Source: MED-G116 sp038147495 (GTDB taxonomy: Bacteria > Pseudomonadota > Alphaproteobacteria > Puniceispirillales > Puniceispirillaceae). From it: a stretch of DNA of 64,000 nt. The DNA lies in NCBI GenBank assembly GCA_038147495.1, contig JAYQTT010000011.1, positions 25,625-89,624 on the forward strand, in the 5' to 3' direction. The translations under genes were made by a program, and so were the position numbers. Positions 8,250-17,831 of the stretch are shown piece after piece. Each line of letters opens with the position of its first letter. Position 1 is the stretch's first letter. The notes under the pieces are model-generated. The model was given only the letters and a program-made list of their open reading frames with translations, was not told where the DNA came from and made no database searches.

Positions 8250-8264
8250 TACGCCGCCTCCTTA

Positions 8265-9310
8265 CTATCCGATTGCCGCACCTTGGTTTTGGTCGACAAC
8301 AATTCCAAAACGCTCTGGGAATTTGGACTGGAGCCAGCCCATGATTCCCTGCTGGAAATAGACGATATTGACGATCAAGATCAGGCCAAGCGCTACCCAC
8401 TGCAAATTCAGCAGATAGGTCCAAGTTGTCTCTTTGATCACGTGGAAGATAATCGCCCCAAGCACCGGCCCCCAAAGGTCCCCTTGCCACCCAGCAAAAC
8501 CATGGCAACCATGAAAATGCCAAATGTCGGGATCGGATAGGCAACCTCTTTATCGATAAAGCCGACCATGTTACCGGCAACCGCGCCGATTACAACCCAT
8601 GAAGAAAGCAGCGATACCCCATCCGATACGCTTGTAGATCAGCGTGTCGGAATTCCCATCGCCTCGGCCTTGTCTTCATCATCGCGGATCGCGTTGATCG
8701 CAAGACCAAACTGTGTCGAATACAGCCAGCGCAATAAGAAGTGCGCCGCAATAGCCAGAGCGAAACACAGGATGTAGAAGAAAGTTGATCGGAACTCAAT
8801 ATCGCCGGGGAACAGCGGCATCGAAATACCAGATGCCCCGCCCACATAATCAACTGTGATCGTGAGTTCTGCCGCCGCAATAGCCAGTCCAAGCGAGCCA
8901 ATGGCGAAATATGGGCCGCGCAGGCCAAACATGAACGAGCTAAAAATTACCGACAGCAACAATCCTACAAGTCCTGCCGCAATGATACCCAGTCCAAGCC
9001 CCCAGAAATATTCGGAGTCGGTAAATTCGGGTTTAATCGATCCCATGGCCGATGTGTATTCGCCCATGCCACCATCGTAAAACATCGATATTTGAACGAT
9101 TGCCGAAACATACATCCCAACACCGAAAAAGGTGATATTGCCAAGCGAGTTATATCCCATCTGGCCTCCAAGCGTGTCCCAAGTGCACGCCATAAGAACC
9201 ATCATCCAGAGATACGCAATGGACAGAGTATAATCCGGGAACAGGATTGGCCCCAAAATGCCAAGTGCTCCCAGCGCACCATAAATCTTCAGGTCACTGG
9301 ACTTAATCAT
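8265..9310 (-). CDS. livM: LivM, branched-chain amino acid ABC transporter permease (three frameshifts)
   Basis: Inner-membrane permease of the Liv importer. The frame from ATG 9310 is open for 223 residues to DDEDKAEAMGIPTR, the conserved permease EAA-like loop, then stops at 8639. The sequence continues in other frames: IYKRIGWGIAAFFMG, then VIGAVAGNMVGFIDKEV to LLGGKGTFGG, then LGAIIFHVIKETTW to the stop at 8265. Three one-base indels near 8640, 8595 and the C5 run at 8469-8473 explain it. The corrected length, about 348 residues, is normal, so sequencing error is the likely cause. The start overlaps the livH stop by four bases (ATGA). Confidence 0.88.
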
Positions 9311-10212
9311 TGGACTACCTGCCTGTTACGTCTCATGGAAATCTGGCGCCAAATCAAGACAAGCAACAAGATGCTGACCGGAGCCGCCACCTCATACGCA
9401 GTGCCAACAATTGCGCCGGTGTATTTTTCAAAAAGGCCAATACCGAAACCAGCACCGATCACACCCGGCAAGTTGCCAAGGCCGGCCGCCGTCACAATCG
9501 CAAAACTGCGAACCGAATAAGTGATTCCATAGAATGGCTGGATCACCCAGATGATCGAAACAAGCACACCCGCAGCGCCACAAAGTGCGGCGTTGAACGC
9601 AAAAGTGAACGCGTAGACGCGATCTGTATCAATACCCAGCACGCGCGCTGCCCGTGGGTCCTGTGCGGTTGCTCTGATGGCTTGACCTGTTCGCGACTTC
9701 TTCATGAACGCAATCACGCAGACAGCAATGACGGCTGCCATAACCAACGAAATGATCTTGGATGATGGTATTGTTACCATATTGTCAAACGCATCATAGA
9801 CAGGCAATTCCATGTCGATGGTTTGAACTTCTGGTCCAAAAATCAAATTCATGACCTGCTGCATCAACAAAGACAGACCAAAGGTCGCCAACAGCGACAC
9901 AAACATGTCCTGATCGATGATGCGCCGTATCATGACGACATAGACCAGCCAGCCATATATAAACATAGAGATGATCACGATAACCATGATCAGTGCCAGG
10001 GGCACGTCAACACTGGTTAAAGCGAGGGCCATGTATCCGCCCATGATGACAAAGTCACCTTGCGCCAAATTCTTGATGTTCATCACGCCCCAGACCAAAG
10101 CCAGACCATAGGCACTGAGGGCAAAAACCGCCCCCACAAAGATGCCTTCAAGAATAATCTGGATATTGATCACTGGCGCCCAAACAAACAAAAGTTGCAG
10201 ATTGTCCAGCAT
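9307..10212 (-). CDS. livH: LivH, branched-chain amino acid ABC transporter permease
   Basis: A 301-residue inner-membrane permease. It has the LivH opening region (ILEGIFVGAVFALSAYGLAL, then GVMNIKNLAQGDFVIMGGY) and about eight hydrophobic segments. The conserved cytoplasmic loop reads RTGQAIRATAQDPRAARVLG, which contacts the ATPases. With LivM it forms the channel for amino acids delivered by LivK. It is separated from livK by 73 bp that contain a hairpin terminator and overlaps livM by four bases. No frame disruption is seen. Confidence 0.95.
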   Translation of the reverse strand: MLDNLQLLFVWAPVINIQIILEGIFVGAVFALSAYGLALVWGVMNIKNLAQGDFVIMGGYMALALTSVDVPLALIMVIVIISMFIYGWLVYVVMIRRIIDQDMFVSLLATFGLSLLMQQVMNLIFGPEVQTIDMELPVYDAFDNMVTIPSSKIISLVMAAVIAVCVIAFMKKSRTGQAIRATAQDPRAARVLGIDTDRVYAFTFAFNAALCGAAGVLVSIIWVIQPFYGITYSVRSFAIVTAAGLGNLPGVIGAGFGIGLFEKYTGAIVGTAYEVAAPVSILLLVLIWRQISMRRNRQVVQ

Positions 10213-10245
10213 TAGAATGCTCCGCGATGAAAAGGGAATAAAAGG

Positions 10246-10273
10246 AAAAAAGGAAGGGAGTTACCCCCCTTCC
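10246..10273 (-). terminator. Intercistronic terminator / attenuator between livK and livH
   Basis: Read on the minus strand, GGAAGGG and CCCTTCC form a perfect 7 bp stem with an 8-base loop, followed directly by TTTTTT. It sits between the binding-protein gene and the permease gene. Such partial terminators commonly keep binding-protein mRNA in excess over the membrane subunits. Confidence 0.8.
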
Positions 10274-10285
10274 CTTGAAAATGGC

Positions 10286-11506
10286 TTAGTACTTCACGTT
10301 ACGTGGAAAGACCATGTCATCGGCGGTCTCGACGAGCGAGTATGAACCGTCAGCACCGATCTGACGCATGAACATTGGCTTGGCAATGTTGTTGCCGTTT
10401 TCGGAGAATTTGATGTCACCATAGAAGGTTTCCATCTGCACAGCGGCAATGGCATCGCGCACTGTGTCCTGATCAAAGCTGTTTGCTGCTTCGAACGCTT
10501 CCTTCCACACATATACTGCGGCAGATGCCTGAGCCGACTGATACGGCACTGATGTGTATGATGGATATTCAGCTTTAAAACCTGCGTTCCATTCAGCTGC
10601 AGACCCAAACATCGGATCAGACTTTGACAGGCTCTCCACCCACTGTGTTGGGCAAAGGAAGCCGTTTGCTGCTTTCGGGAATTTCTCCTGAACTTTTGCA
10701 GCTTCGCAATGTGTCAACGCGATCATTGGCACGTTAACCTTCATTTCGTCAATCTGGCGGGCAGCTGTAGCCGCACCCTTTGAGTGACCAGAAACGATCA
10801 GAATGTCTGGCTTAAGAGCTTTCACCTTGGTCAAGGTTGTTGACATGTCAGACAGGTCGGCAGGCAGTTGGTCATCAATGATCACCTTCATGCCATATTC
10901 GTTGACCTTGTCCATCACACCGGCGCGGACGTCCATTGAGAATGGGTCACCCTCAAATGCCAGAGCGACACGGACATCACCAGGACTGGATGCTTTATCA
11001 GCAGCAAAATCAACAGCTGTGGCCAGATACTGCTCGGATGTTGAAAGCACAGCAAACAGATATTTGTAGCCCTGCGTGAACAATGACCGTGACGCGCCCT
11101 CTGCCTCAATCATTGGCACACCGAATTTCTCTGAAACAGGAGCAATGGCCTTGGTCATGCCTGAGCTGTATGGGCCAAGCATATATTCAACGCCATCCTG
11201 CTGGATCAAACGCTCAGCAAGCTGGGCACCACGAGCAGGTGTTGATTCATCATCGTAATATTTGACTGCCAGTTTGTAGCTTTTACCACCAACTTTCACA
11301 CCGCCAGCTTCATTGATGGTCTTGACAGCAAAGTCATAACCGCGCTGGGTGTGAAGGCCGTTGGTTGCGTACTTTCCTGTCAGCGAGATCGAGGATCCGA
11401 GGATGATTGTATCCCCCTCAACCTTGGCCATGGCAGGTGCAGCAGCTCCAGCAACTCCGACAGCAAGCATTGCGCCTAGCGCAACCGTGTATCGTTTAAA
11501 TGTCAT
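10286..11506 (-). CDS. livK: LivK-type periplasmic amino acid-binding protein
   Basis: A 406-residue periplasmic protein with a signal peptide (MTFKRYTVALGAMLAVGVAG, cleavage after APAMA near residue 27). The mature part has the type I binding-protein pattern: GSSISLTGKYATNGLHTQRGYD at its start, then YDDESTPARGAQLAERLI and YGPYSSGMTKAIAPVSEKFG-like segments that line the ligand cleft. It captures amino acids for LivHMGF. It is first in the operon, with the promoter in the 11507-11860 region, and is followed by a terminator-like hairpin. Specificity (branched-chain, or broad amino acid or amide) cannot be read from the sequence. Confidence 0.92.
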   Translation of the reverse strand: MTFKRYTVALGAMLAVGVAGAAAPAMAKVEGDTIILGSSISLTGKYATNGLHTQRGYDFAVKTINEAGGVKVGGKSYKLAVKYYDDESTPARGAQLAERLIQQDGVEYMLGPYSSGMTKAIAPVSEKFGVPMIEAEGASRSLFTQGYKYLFAVLSTSEQYLATAVDFAADKASSPGDVRVALAFEGDPFSMDVRAGVMDKVNEYGMKVIIDDQLPADLSDMSTTLTKVKALKPDILIVSGHSKGAATAARQIDEMKVNVPMIALTHCEAAKVQEKFPKAANGFLCPTQWVESLSKSDPMFGSAAEWNAGFKAEYPSYTSVPYQSAQASAAVYVWKEAFEAANSFDQDTVRDAIAAVQMETFYGDIKFSENGNNIAKPMFMRQIGADGSYSLVETADDMVFPRNVKY

Positions 11507-11955
11507 GTTAGTCCTCCCAGACTAAATCGTTGGATTTGTATACCGATGAACGTCTCGTATGAGATCTTATGGCCGACAATGGTGTTCATTTACGAGGCAT
11601 TTGTCACCCCTTTTTATTGTTTATTTTTGATTGTGCGCGGGTTTCTGGCGGTGATTTGTGATCAGTTTACCCTAATAAAGAGACAACAGCATCGCGGCAG
11701 AATGGATGGTTTTGCGCCTAAGTCCCCAAACAGCCTCAGCTTTATCTGGCTCCGTATTCGGTTTAAAAACGCATCTTTCCTTTCGAGTAAAAAATTGATG
11801 AACTGTGATTTCTGCGGCGGTGTGACACAGCAAAAACACTCAATTCAGTACCAGCGTCCATTTTGTCTTTGACGAATCAACCAGATTGGCGTGAACTGAC
11901 GCTATGGCACAGAGATTATCAAGTCGCCGTCACAAGCAAGAGTTTACCAATCCAG
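11507..11955. other. Intergenic region upstream of livK and of a divergent permease gene
   Basis: About 450 bp between the livK start and the likely ATG of the permease gene. It should contain the livK promoter. An open frame on the plus strand at 11546-11872 has no family resemblance and no clear ribosome-binding site. No RNA gene was recognised. Confidence 0.4.
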
Positions 11956-13305
11956 ATGTTGAGTACCGATATCGCCTCACCCCTGTCGAAGTTTGAGGGG
12001 CTTCGCCTATGGCTACTTGTAACTGCATGGCTATCTGCGGTGCTCATGAAATTTTTTGGGTTCAGCGTTCACGGCTTTACCATTTTTGGCGTCATCTGCT
12101 TTCTGCTATTCGCGGTGATGACATTACCGCGCCTGAGATGGGACAGCCTTGCAATTCTGGCAGGCATGATTGCCTTGGCCTTTTTGTTGCTTCCAAGGAT
12201 GCCGAGTATGGAGGCCCTTCTTGGCGCCATCGAATATGTGCTGATCTTCGCCGCTTTGCTGCCGACGATGGCACTGGTCAAGGCGACGGCGATGACGATG
12301 CCTTCGGTGCATCAATCACAGACAAACCTTGCGTCACTTCCGAGTGCCGCTTCGGCGAGTGGCTTTCAAATTACCGGCCATGTATTTGGCGGCATCATCA
12401 ATACCGGAACCTTTGCCATTCTTTCGGCGGTTCTGCCACCTGACGCCCCAGAAAGTGATCGTCGTGCCGCCGCCGAAGCTGCCATTCGCGGGATGGCAAC
12501 ATCGGCCGCATGGTCACCGTTCTTTGTCGGCTTTGCCGTTGGCCAGAGTTTTGTCGAGCCACACTATGCCTGGATGGCGATTGGCTTTGGCGTTTTTATT
12601 GCCCTGCTTTTCATGGCTTGCTCGCTTCCACTGATCAATCGAGACTACAGCCATCGTCAGGTTGGAATGGCGATTGCCTGTCTTCGTCCCGTCGCGTCAC
12701 GCCTCGCTTTTGTCTTTGGATGTGTGATTGCAACGGCTTTGATATTCAAACTTACCGCGCTTGCCGCCGTTGTTTGCACGATGCCATGGCTTGTCGCATT
12801 GCAGATGGCGCGCAAGCCGGCAACGATCCCGCATATTTTTCAGCAAACAAAAATCGCATTGGCCAATATTGCTGATGATTTGATTGTGATCAGCGCGGCG
12901 ATGATCGTGGCGTTTCTGGTCAACCGCTACAACAATATCGGCGAGATGATGCAGATTTTCTATCCGGATATGCTGCCGGGCTGGGTTGCATTGATTGGCA
13001 CGCCGGTTATCGTCACTCTTGCATCGGTTTTTGGCATTCATCCGGTCATCTCGACCACCGGTCTGTTGACCATCTTCAGCGGCGGCGGGGCAGATGTTCA
13101 TCCAGCGCTTCTGGTTGAAGCACATTTGATTGCCTGGGGTGCAGGTGCAATGGCATCAATCGCCTCACTTTCTGTTATCTCAACCTCTGGCCTGTTCAAA
13201 GTGTCAACGCACAAGCTGGCATTCGGCAAGAACATACTGATCGCCTTCACCTACGCGCTTGGTGGCGGGATTGTGTTGACGTTGCTGAACAACTTCATGT
13301 GGTAG
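11956..13305 (+). CDS. Multi-pass membrane permease-like protein, substrate unknown
   Basis: About 449 residues with ten to twelve hydrophobic segments. I do not recognise the family with certainty. Two half-related segments, FGGIINTGTFAILSAVLPP with its SAAWSPFFVGFAVGQS follow-up, and FGIHPVISTTGLLTIFSGG, resemble the paired discontinuous helices of the ArsB/SLC13/ion-transporter folds, so a carrier is likely. The frame stays open upstream to TTG 11863, but ATG 11956 is the first normal start and places the first membrane helix near residue 22. It is transcribed away from livK. The absence of a partner gene suggests a stand-alone secondary carrier. A symporter or antiporter role is inference. 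Confidence 0.65.
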   Translation: MLSTDIASPLSKFEGLRLWLLVTAWLSAVLMKFFGFSVHGFTIFGVICFLLFAVMTLPRLRWDSLAILAGMIALAFLLLPRMPSMEALLGAIEYVLIFAALLPTMALVKATAMTMPSVHQSQTNLASLPSAASASGFQITGHVFGGIINTGTFAILSAVLPPDAPESDRRAAAEAAIRGMATSAAWSPFFVGFAVGQSFVEPHYAWMAIGFGVFIALLFMACSLPLINRDYSHRQVGMAIACLRPVASRLAFVFGCVIATALIFKLTALAAVVCTMPWLVALQMARKPATIPHIFQQTKIALANIADDLIVISAAMIVAFLVNRYNNIGEMMQIFYPDMLPGWVALIGTPVIVTLASVFGIHPVISTTGLLTIFSGGGADVHPALLVEAHLIAWGAGAMASIASLSVISTSGLFKVSTHKLAFGKNILIAFTYALGGGIVLTLLNNFMW

Positions 13306-13541
13306 TCATAGCCTTCCGCAATAGATGATGGTCATGTGGCAGCGTTGGCCAAATGCACGTTAATTCACGCCAAGATTCAAAAATTGAAATAAAACAGGCG
13401 TTTCGTTAATTATGGTGAATATGCCGCAGGTGATTTGTTTGACGTCAAAGACTGCTGGGCGCACTATTCAATTGTCCCTCGCGCAAACGTGGGTGCCAAA
13501 AACGCTTTATGGCGTGGGGGACACCCTTCATGGAAGGTGAT

Positions 13542-14003
13542 ATGCCACCAAGAATTTATGTCGATGCCGATGCCTGTCCGGTCAAGGACGAGGCCATCAA
13601 GGTGGCAAACCGCCATGGGCTGGCTGTCTTTCTGGTTTCCAACGGCGGTATTCGTCCGCGGCCTGATCCGAATGTGCAGATTGTTGTCGTCCCTGAAGGC
13701 CCGGATGTTGCCGACAAATGGATTGTCGAGCATGCCGTTGCCAACGACATCGTGATAACCTCGGATATTCCGCTTGCCGCCAAAACTGTCGCGAACGGGG
13801 CGATCACCCTTCGCCATAATGGTGATGAATTCACCCGGCAGAATATTGGAAGCCAGCTGGCCACGCGAGATTTGATGGCCGATTTGCGCGCCGCCGACCC
13901 GTTGATGACAGGGGCAGGCAAACAGCAGGGACGCGCCTTCTCAAAACAGGATAGATCGCGTTTTCTGGAACGGCTTGAAGCCGCCATCCGCAAAGCCCGA
14001 TAG
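13542..14003 (+). CDS. YaiI/YqxD family protein (DUF188, UPF0178)
   Basis: A 153-residue cytosolic protein. The opening PPRIYVDADACPVKDEAIKVA and the segment VITSDIPLAAKTVANGA are diagnostic of the YaiI/YqxD (DUF188) family, which has a PIN-like nuclease fold by structure comparison but no proven activity. The start at 13542 has GGAAGG four bases upstream; an ATG at 13530 overlaps that site. The acidic residues in VDADACP are the likely metal site. It lies between the permease gene and tRNA-Ala, with no operon partner. Confidence 0.9.
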   Translation: MPPRIYVDADACPVKDEAIKVANRHGLAVFLVSNGGIRPRPDPNVQIVVVPEGPDVADKWIVEHAVANDIVITSDIPLAAKTVANGAITLRHNGDEFTRQNIGSQLATRDLMADLRAADPLMTGAGKQQGRAFSKQDRSRFLERLEAAIRKAR

Positions 14004-14107
14004 CGGCAACAGCAAGAAACACGCATCCAGCCGCATTCGGTGGCGATCACACCTGCGCCACCATACTAAACACATAACAGGTGTCAGATTTTACAATTTG
14101 AGGAAAT

Positions 14108-14183
14108 TGGTGGAGCCAGACGGGATCGAACCGACGACCTCCTGCTTGCAAAGCAGGCGCTCTCCCAGCTGAGCTATGGCCCC
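14108..14183 (-). tRNA. tRNA-Ala(TGC)
   Basis: A 76-base cloverleaf on the minus strand starting GGGGCCA and ending TGGCTCCACCA, with encoded CCA. The anticodon stem CCTGC/GCAGG encloses loop TTTGCAA, giving anticodon TGC. D-arm (AGCTCAGCTGGGAGAGC) and T-arm (GTTCGATCC) are normal. It is isolated from rRNA genes. Confidence 0.97.
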
Positions 14184-14345
14184 ATAAATTCCGTGAGACA
14201 CACGGGGGATGTCAGCACCGCACGATGACGGGTAACGGCGGGAGTTATCTGCTAATGTGCCAGCAAGGTCAAGCCCTTTTCTGTGCCTTGCCGAAGGAAA
14301 ACGGGCTTTTTCCACAAGCCGCCACCAGCGCCTTTTCAAACACAT

Positions 14346-14374
14346 AAAAAAGCAGGGCCAAATATTGGCCCTGC
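14346..14374 (-). terminator. Rho-independent terminator of ald
   Basis: A perfect 10 bp stem (GCAGGGCCAA / TTGGCCCTGC) with a 3-base loop, followed on the minus strand by six T. It lies 70 bp downstream of the ald stop. Confidence 0.93.
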
Positions 14375-14443
14375 CCTCACCTTTTTCACCTGTTATCTGG
14401 CGGACTCAACGCCAGATCCCAGCGTAACATCTATGCCTGCAAA

Positions 14444-15538
14444 TCAGGCGGCAGGTCTTTCACCAAGCGCATCAATCACTGCCTGATAAGTGATCTGGCC
14501 ATTACGGATGTTCAAACCGTTCATCAAATGCGGATCCTGATCCAATGCAGACAAACCCTTGTCGGCCAGTGCCAGAACGTGTGGCAAGGTCGCATTGTTC
14601 AATGCCTCAGATGACGTCAGCGGCACAGAACCGGGCATGTTTGCCACACAATAATGCACCACACCGTCAACGATGTAGGTTGGGTCATCATGTGTCGTGG
14701 CCTTTGATGTCTCGAAGCATCCGCCCTGATCAATGGCCACATCGACAAGCACCGCACCCTGCTTCATCTCTGAAAGGAATGCTTTCGAGATCAATTTTGG
14801 CGCGCTGGCTCCCGGGATCAATACCGCACCGATCACCAGATCAGCATCGCGGCATGTCTCTTCGATGATCGCCCGGCTGGAGTAGCGTGTTGTGATGCTG
14901 CTGCCAAAAATGTCAGACAGATAGCGAAGACGCGGAACCGAACGGTCAAGCACAGTCACACGCGCGCCAAGACCAACGGCCATCTTTGCCGCATTCACGC
15001 CAACAACGCCGCCACCAATGACCACAACCTCGGCAGGTGATGTTCCCGGAACACCCGAGATCAACAAGCCGCGACCACCGGCATTTGCCTTCAAATTCGC
15101 CGCGCCCTCAATCACTGCCAAACGACCGGCAACCTCACTCATCGGCGCCAAAAGCGGCAAGCCGCCCTGATTATCAGTGATCGTCTCATAGGCAATGGCT
15201 GTACAACCTGATTCCATCAATCCGCGTGTCTGCGCCGGATCGGCGGCAAGATGCAAATATGTAAAAAGGATTTGGTCAGCTGATAACTGCACCCACTCAC
15301 CGGGCTGAGGCTCTTTTACTTTGACGACCATTTCGGCCTTCTCAAAGATTGTCTTAGCATCTGGCACAATCTCGGCGCCTGCTGCGCGATAGACATCATC
15401 ACTGGCACCAATGCCGGCACCGGCATTGGTCTCAACCATCACCTTGTGACCACGGCCGGTTAGTTCAGCAACCGAATTTGGCACCAGACCCACGCGCGAC
15501 TCGCGCACCTTAATTTCCTTTGGCACACCAACAAGCAT
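14444..15538 (-). CDS. ald: Alanine dehydrogenase
   Basis: A 364-residue NAD-dependent L-alanine dehydrogenase, which interconverts alanine with pyruvate and ammonia. Visible features are the N-terminal MLVGVPKEIKVRESRVGLVP, the K-V-K-EPQ substrate motif, the Rossmann fold VVVIGGGVVGVNAAKMAVGLG and the end segment SSEALNNATLPHVLALADKG. Length is close to the usual 370. It is divergent from an Lrp-family gene 259 bp away, the classic ald-aldR arrangement, and ends in a strong terminator. It provides alanine catabolism that fits with the Liv importer nearby. Confidence 0.96.
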   Translation of the reverse strand: MLVGVPKEIKVRESRVGLVPNSVAELTGRGHKVMVETNAGAGIGASDDVYRAAGAEIVPDAKTIFEKAEMVVKVKEPQPGEWVQLSADQILFTYLHLAADPAQTRGLMESGCTAIAYETITDNQGGLPLLAPMSEVAGRLAVIEGAANLKANAGGRGLLISGVPGTSPAEVVVIGGGVVGVNAAKMAVGLGARVTVLDRSVPRLRYLSDIFGSSITTRYSSRAIIEETCRDADLVIGAVLIPGASAPKLISKAFLSEMKQGAVLVDVAIDQGGCFETSKATTHDDPTYIVDGVVHYCVANMPGSVPLTSSEALNNATLPHVLALADKGLSALDQDPHLMNGLNIRNGQITYQAVIDALGERPAA

Positions 15539-15797
15539 ATCAAATTCCTCTTACCTAAAAACTCTATGTGACGTGATCCCGCCGTGGTGTAACGCCCGTT
15601 GTGGCGTGGCAACAGCGCGTATGATCAATTGGCCTGCATATTATTCTACTTTTCTGTTTATTTTCCTGCTTTTTACTATGTGATAAACATCAATTTTCAA
15701 ATATTATTCATTTTATGATACAATTATTCGAATTTTATGCGATTTTTATTTTGACTTCATACAGCCACCATCAAACAACACGCCAGAGGATAGAAGA
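15539..15797. promoter_or_regulatory. Divergent ald / lrp regulatory region
   Basis: This 259 bp region separates divergent ald and the Lrp-family gene. Its right half (about 15640-15760) is very AT-rich with several short A/T tracts, as expected of Lrp-type operators. Single sites cannot be fixed by eye. Confidence 0.55.
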
Positions 15798-16265
15798 ATG
15801 GACCGAATCGACCGGGCGATACTGACCGCTTTGCAACGCAACGCGCGCATTTCAAACGTAGAGCTCGCTGCACATGCCGGCTTGTCAGCATCTGCCTGTT
15901 TACGCCGCGTTGCATTGCTTGAAAAAGCCGGCGTGATTGACGGATATCATGCCAATTTAAGCGCCTCAAAAATGGGACATGATGTTCTTGTTCTGATGCA
16001 AATCACGTTACAGGGCCAATCCGCCACCATGATGGCAGAATTTGAGGCCGCAGCCGAGAAAATCCCACAGGTGCTGGCCTGCTTCCTGATCGCCGGAGAG
16101 AGCGACTATATATTGCGTGTCTCGGCACGGGACGTTGCCGACTTTGGCCGTATCCATAGCGAATATCTATCGGCCCTGCCGCATGTACTGCGCATGGAAA
16201 GCAGTTTTGTCCTGCGTGAAGTGTTCAACCGCTCACTCGCGCCGGTTGAGGGCATGGCAGTCTAA
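15798..16265 (+). CDS. Lrp/AsnC family transcriptional regulator, probable ald regulator
   Basis: A 155-residue regulator with an N-terminal helix-turn-helix (MDRIDRAILTALQRNARISN, then ELAAHAGLSASACLRRVALLE) and a C-terminal RAM ligand-binding domain containing VLACFLIAGESDYILRV. The ligand is probably an amino acid such as alanine. Start ATG 15798 has a normal AGAGGA-type site upstream. Divergence from ald suggests it controls ald and itself. The stop overlaps the convergent selO stop by four bases. Confidence 0.92.
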   Translation: MDRIDRAILTALQRNARISNVELAAHAGLSASACLRRVALLEKAGVIDGYHANLSASKMGHDVLVLMQITLQGQSATMMAEFEAAAEKIPQVLACFLIAGESDYILRVSARDVADFGRIHSEYLSALPHVLRMESSFVLREVFNRSLAPVEGMAV

Positions 16266-17687
16266 TTCGCCTCAGAGCTGATCGGGCCGAGTGCCCTGCC
16301 CGTCTCGCGCACCTGCTCTATCTTCAGATTGAACGCCGCCCAATCATCATCACTGGCGATTGGCGCCCAAACGGCTTCGACCTCATCAATGGTCATGCTG
16401 ACCGGAGACGGTCGATCAAAATAGGCGGTATCAACGTCCGTAACGGCCTCAAATTTTGCCATGACACCAAGCAACCCGGAAACGGCCTCTGGCGGATAAT
16501 CGCCGCGGCGTTGTTGACCGCCCCTGAAATCATGCAGGATCTGGTCAAAACCGCCCTTGGTTTCACGCGCGGCGGCATAGAATTGACGACATAATTCCTG
16601 TGCGGTTTCCAGATCAGCCGCCGGCCGCAACCCCAGACGCCACGCCAACTGCCGGGCAAGGCTGGCCTCCATCTTCGGGTAAAAATCATGCAAGGCGGCC
16701 TCAAGCGCTTCTTGTTCAGCAAAGCGAATCAGACAATCAGCCAACCTGCAAACTGCCCACATGCTGGCATCTGCCTGCCGCCCATAGGCATAACGACCAG
16801 CATGATCGAAATACGCCGCGGTAAAGCCAGGGTCAAAATGCGGCAAAAATCGCCACGGCCCATAGTCAAAACTTTCGCCGGTGACGTTGAAATTATCCGT
16901 GTTCAAAACACCATGCACAAAGCCCGCGGCAAGCCAGCACCCCGCAGTTCTGGCAATTTTATCACCAACAGCACCCAAAAAGGCGGGCGCAAGAGTTGCA
17001 AGATCTGCCTCTGCATCAAGCTGGTCAGCGTAATAGTGGCGCGCTGTGTGGCGCAGCAGCATTTCCATGCCTTCGCTGTCGTCAAGATAACTCAGACGCT
17101 GAAAGCTGCCGATACGGATGTTTCCGTGTGACAGCCTGACCAATACAGCAGACCGCGTCGGCGACGGTTCATCATGACGATCCAGAGCCTCACCGGTTTC
17201 AATGACGGAAAAACTCTTTGACGTGTCCACCCCCAAGGCCGTCAACATTTCGGTGGCGAGAACCTCCCGCACCGCCCCTTTCAGCGTCAAACGCCCATCT
17301 GCGGTTCGGGAAAAGGGTGTCCGCCCCGACCCCTTGGTGCCAAGGTCTAAGCACGCGGCCATCGGCACTTTGCATCTGAGCAAACAGGAACCCGCGGCCG
17401 TCTCCGATCTCCGGGTTATACTGACCGAACTGATGCCCGTGGTAACACAAAGCAAGCGGCGTTTGGATGTTACCCGGCAACGGATCAAAATGTCCAAAAT
17501 GGGAAATCCACGCCGCATCATCGAGACCATCAAGCCCGACATCAGCCGCAGCCCTGTCGTTGCGATAGCGCAAAATATGTTCAGGGAACTGGGCCGCCTC
17601 AACAGGCCGGTAGAACCGCTGATCAAGCTTCAGGTGAATGGGGGCCGCTTGATAGGCTTCAGGCAGTGACTTCGTCATGACGCACAT
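16262..17687 (-). CDS. selO: SelO family protein adenylyltransferase (frameshifted)
   Basis: A pseudokinase-fold enzyme of the SelO/UPF0061 family that transfers AMP to proteins. The N-terminal frame starts at ATG 17687 after AGGA and gives PLALCYHGHQFGQYNPEIGDGRG, shown here as residues 77-99; the C-terminal frame carries LGTKGSGRTPFSR, HGVLNTDNFNVTGESFDYGP and FDPGFTAAYFDH. The two join if one base is removed near 17350-17354. The corrected length, about 474 residues, fits the family. The end is SSEAN, without the C-terminal selenocysteine of eukaryotic forms. Sequencing error is likely, as with other indels in this window. Confidence 0.9.
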
Positions 17688-17831
17688 TTTTTCCTAGTTC
17701 AAAGACGACATGGTGATGCCGTAGACAGGCAAGACAATCCTATCGCGTTGTCAGACACAAGTATTTATAGTCTGAAGTCAGCATCTGCTGCCAATATTAA
17801 CGCCGCCAAACTTAACAGGGAGAAAGCCGCC

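Noticed and set aside
11546..11872. 109-codon open frame upstream of the permease gene
   Set aside because: No ribosome-binding site, no family resemblance and odd composition; treated as intergenic.
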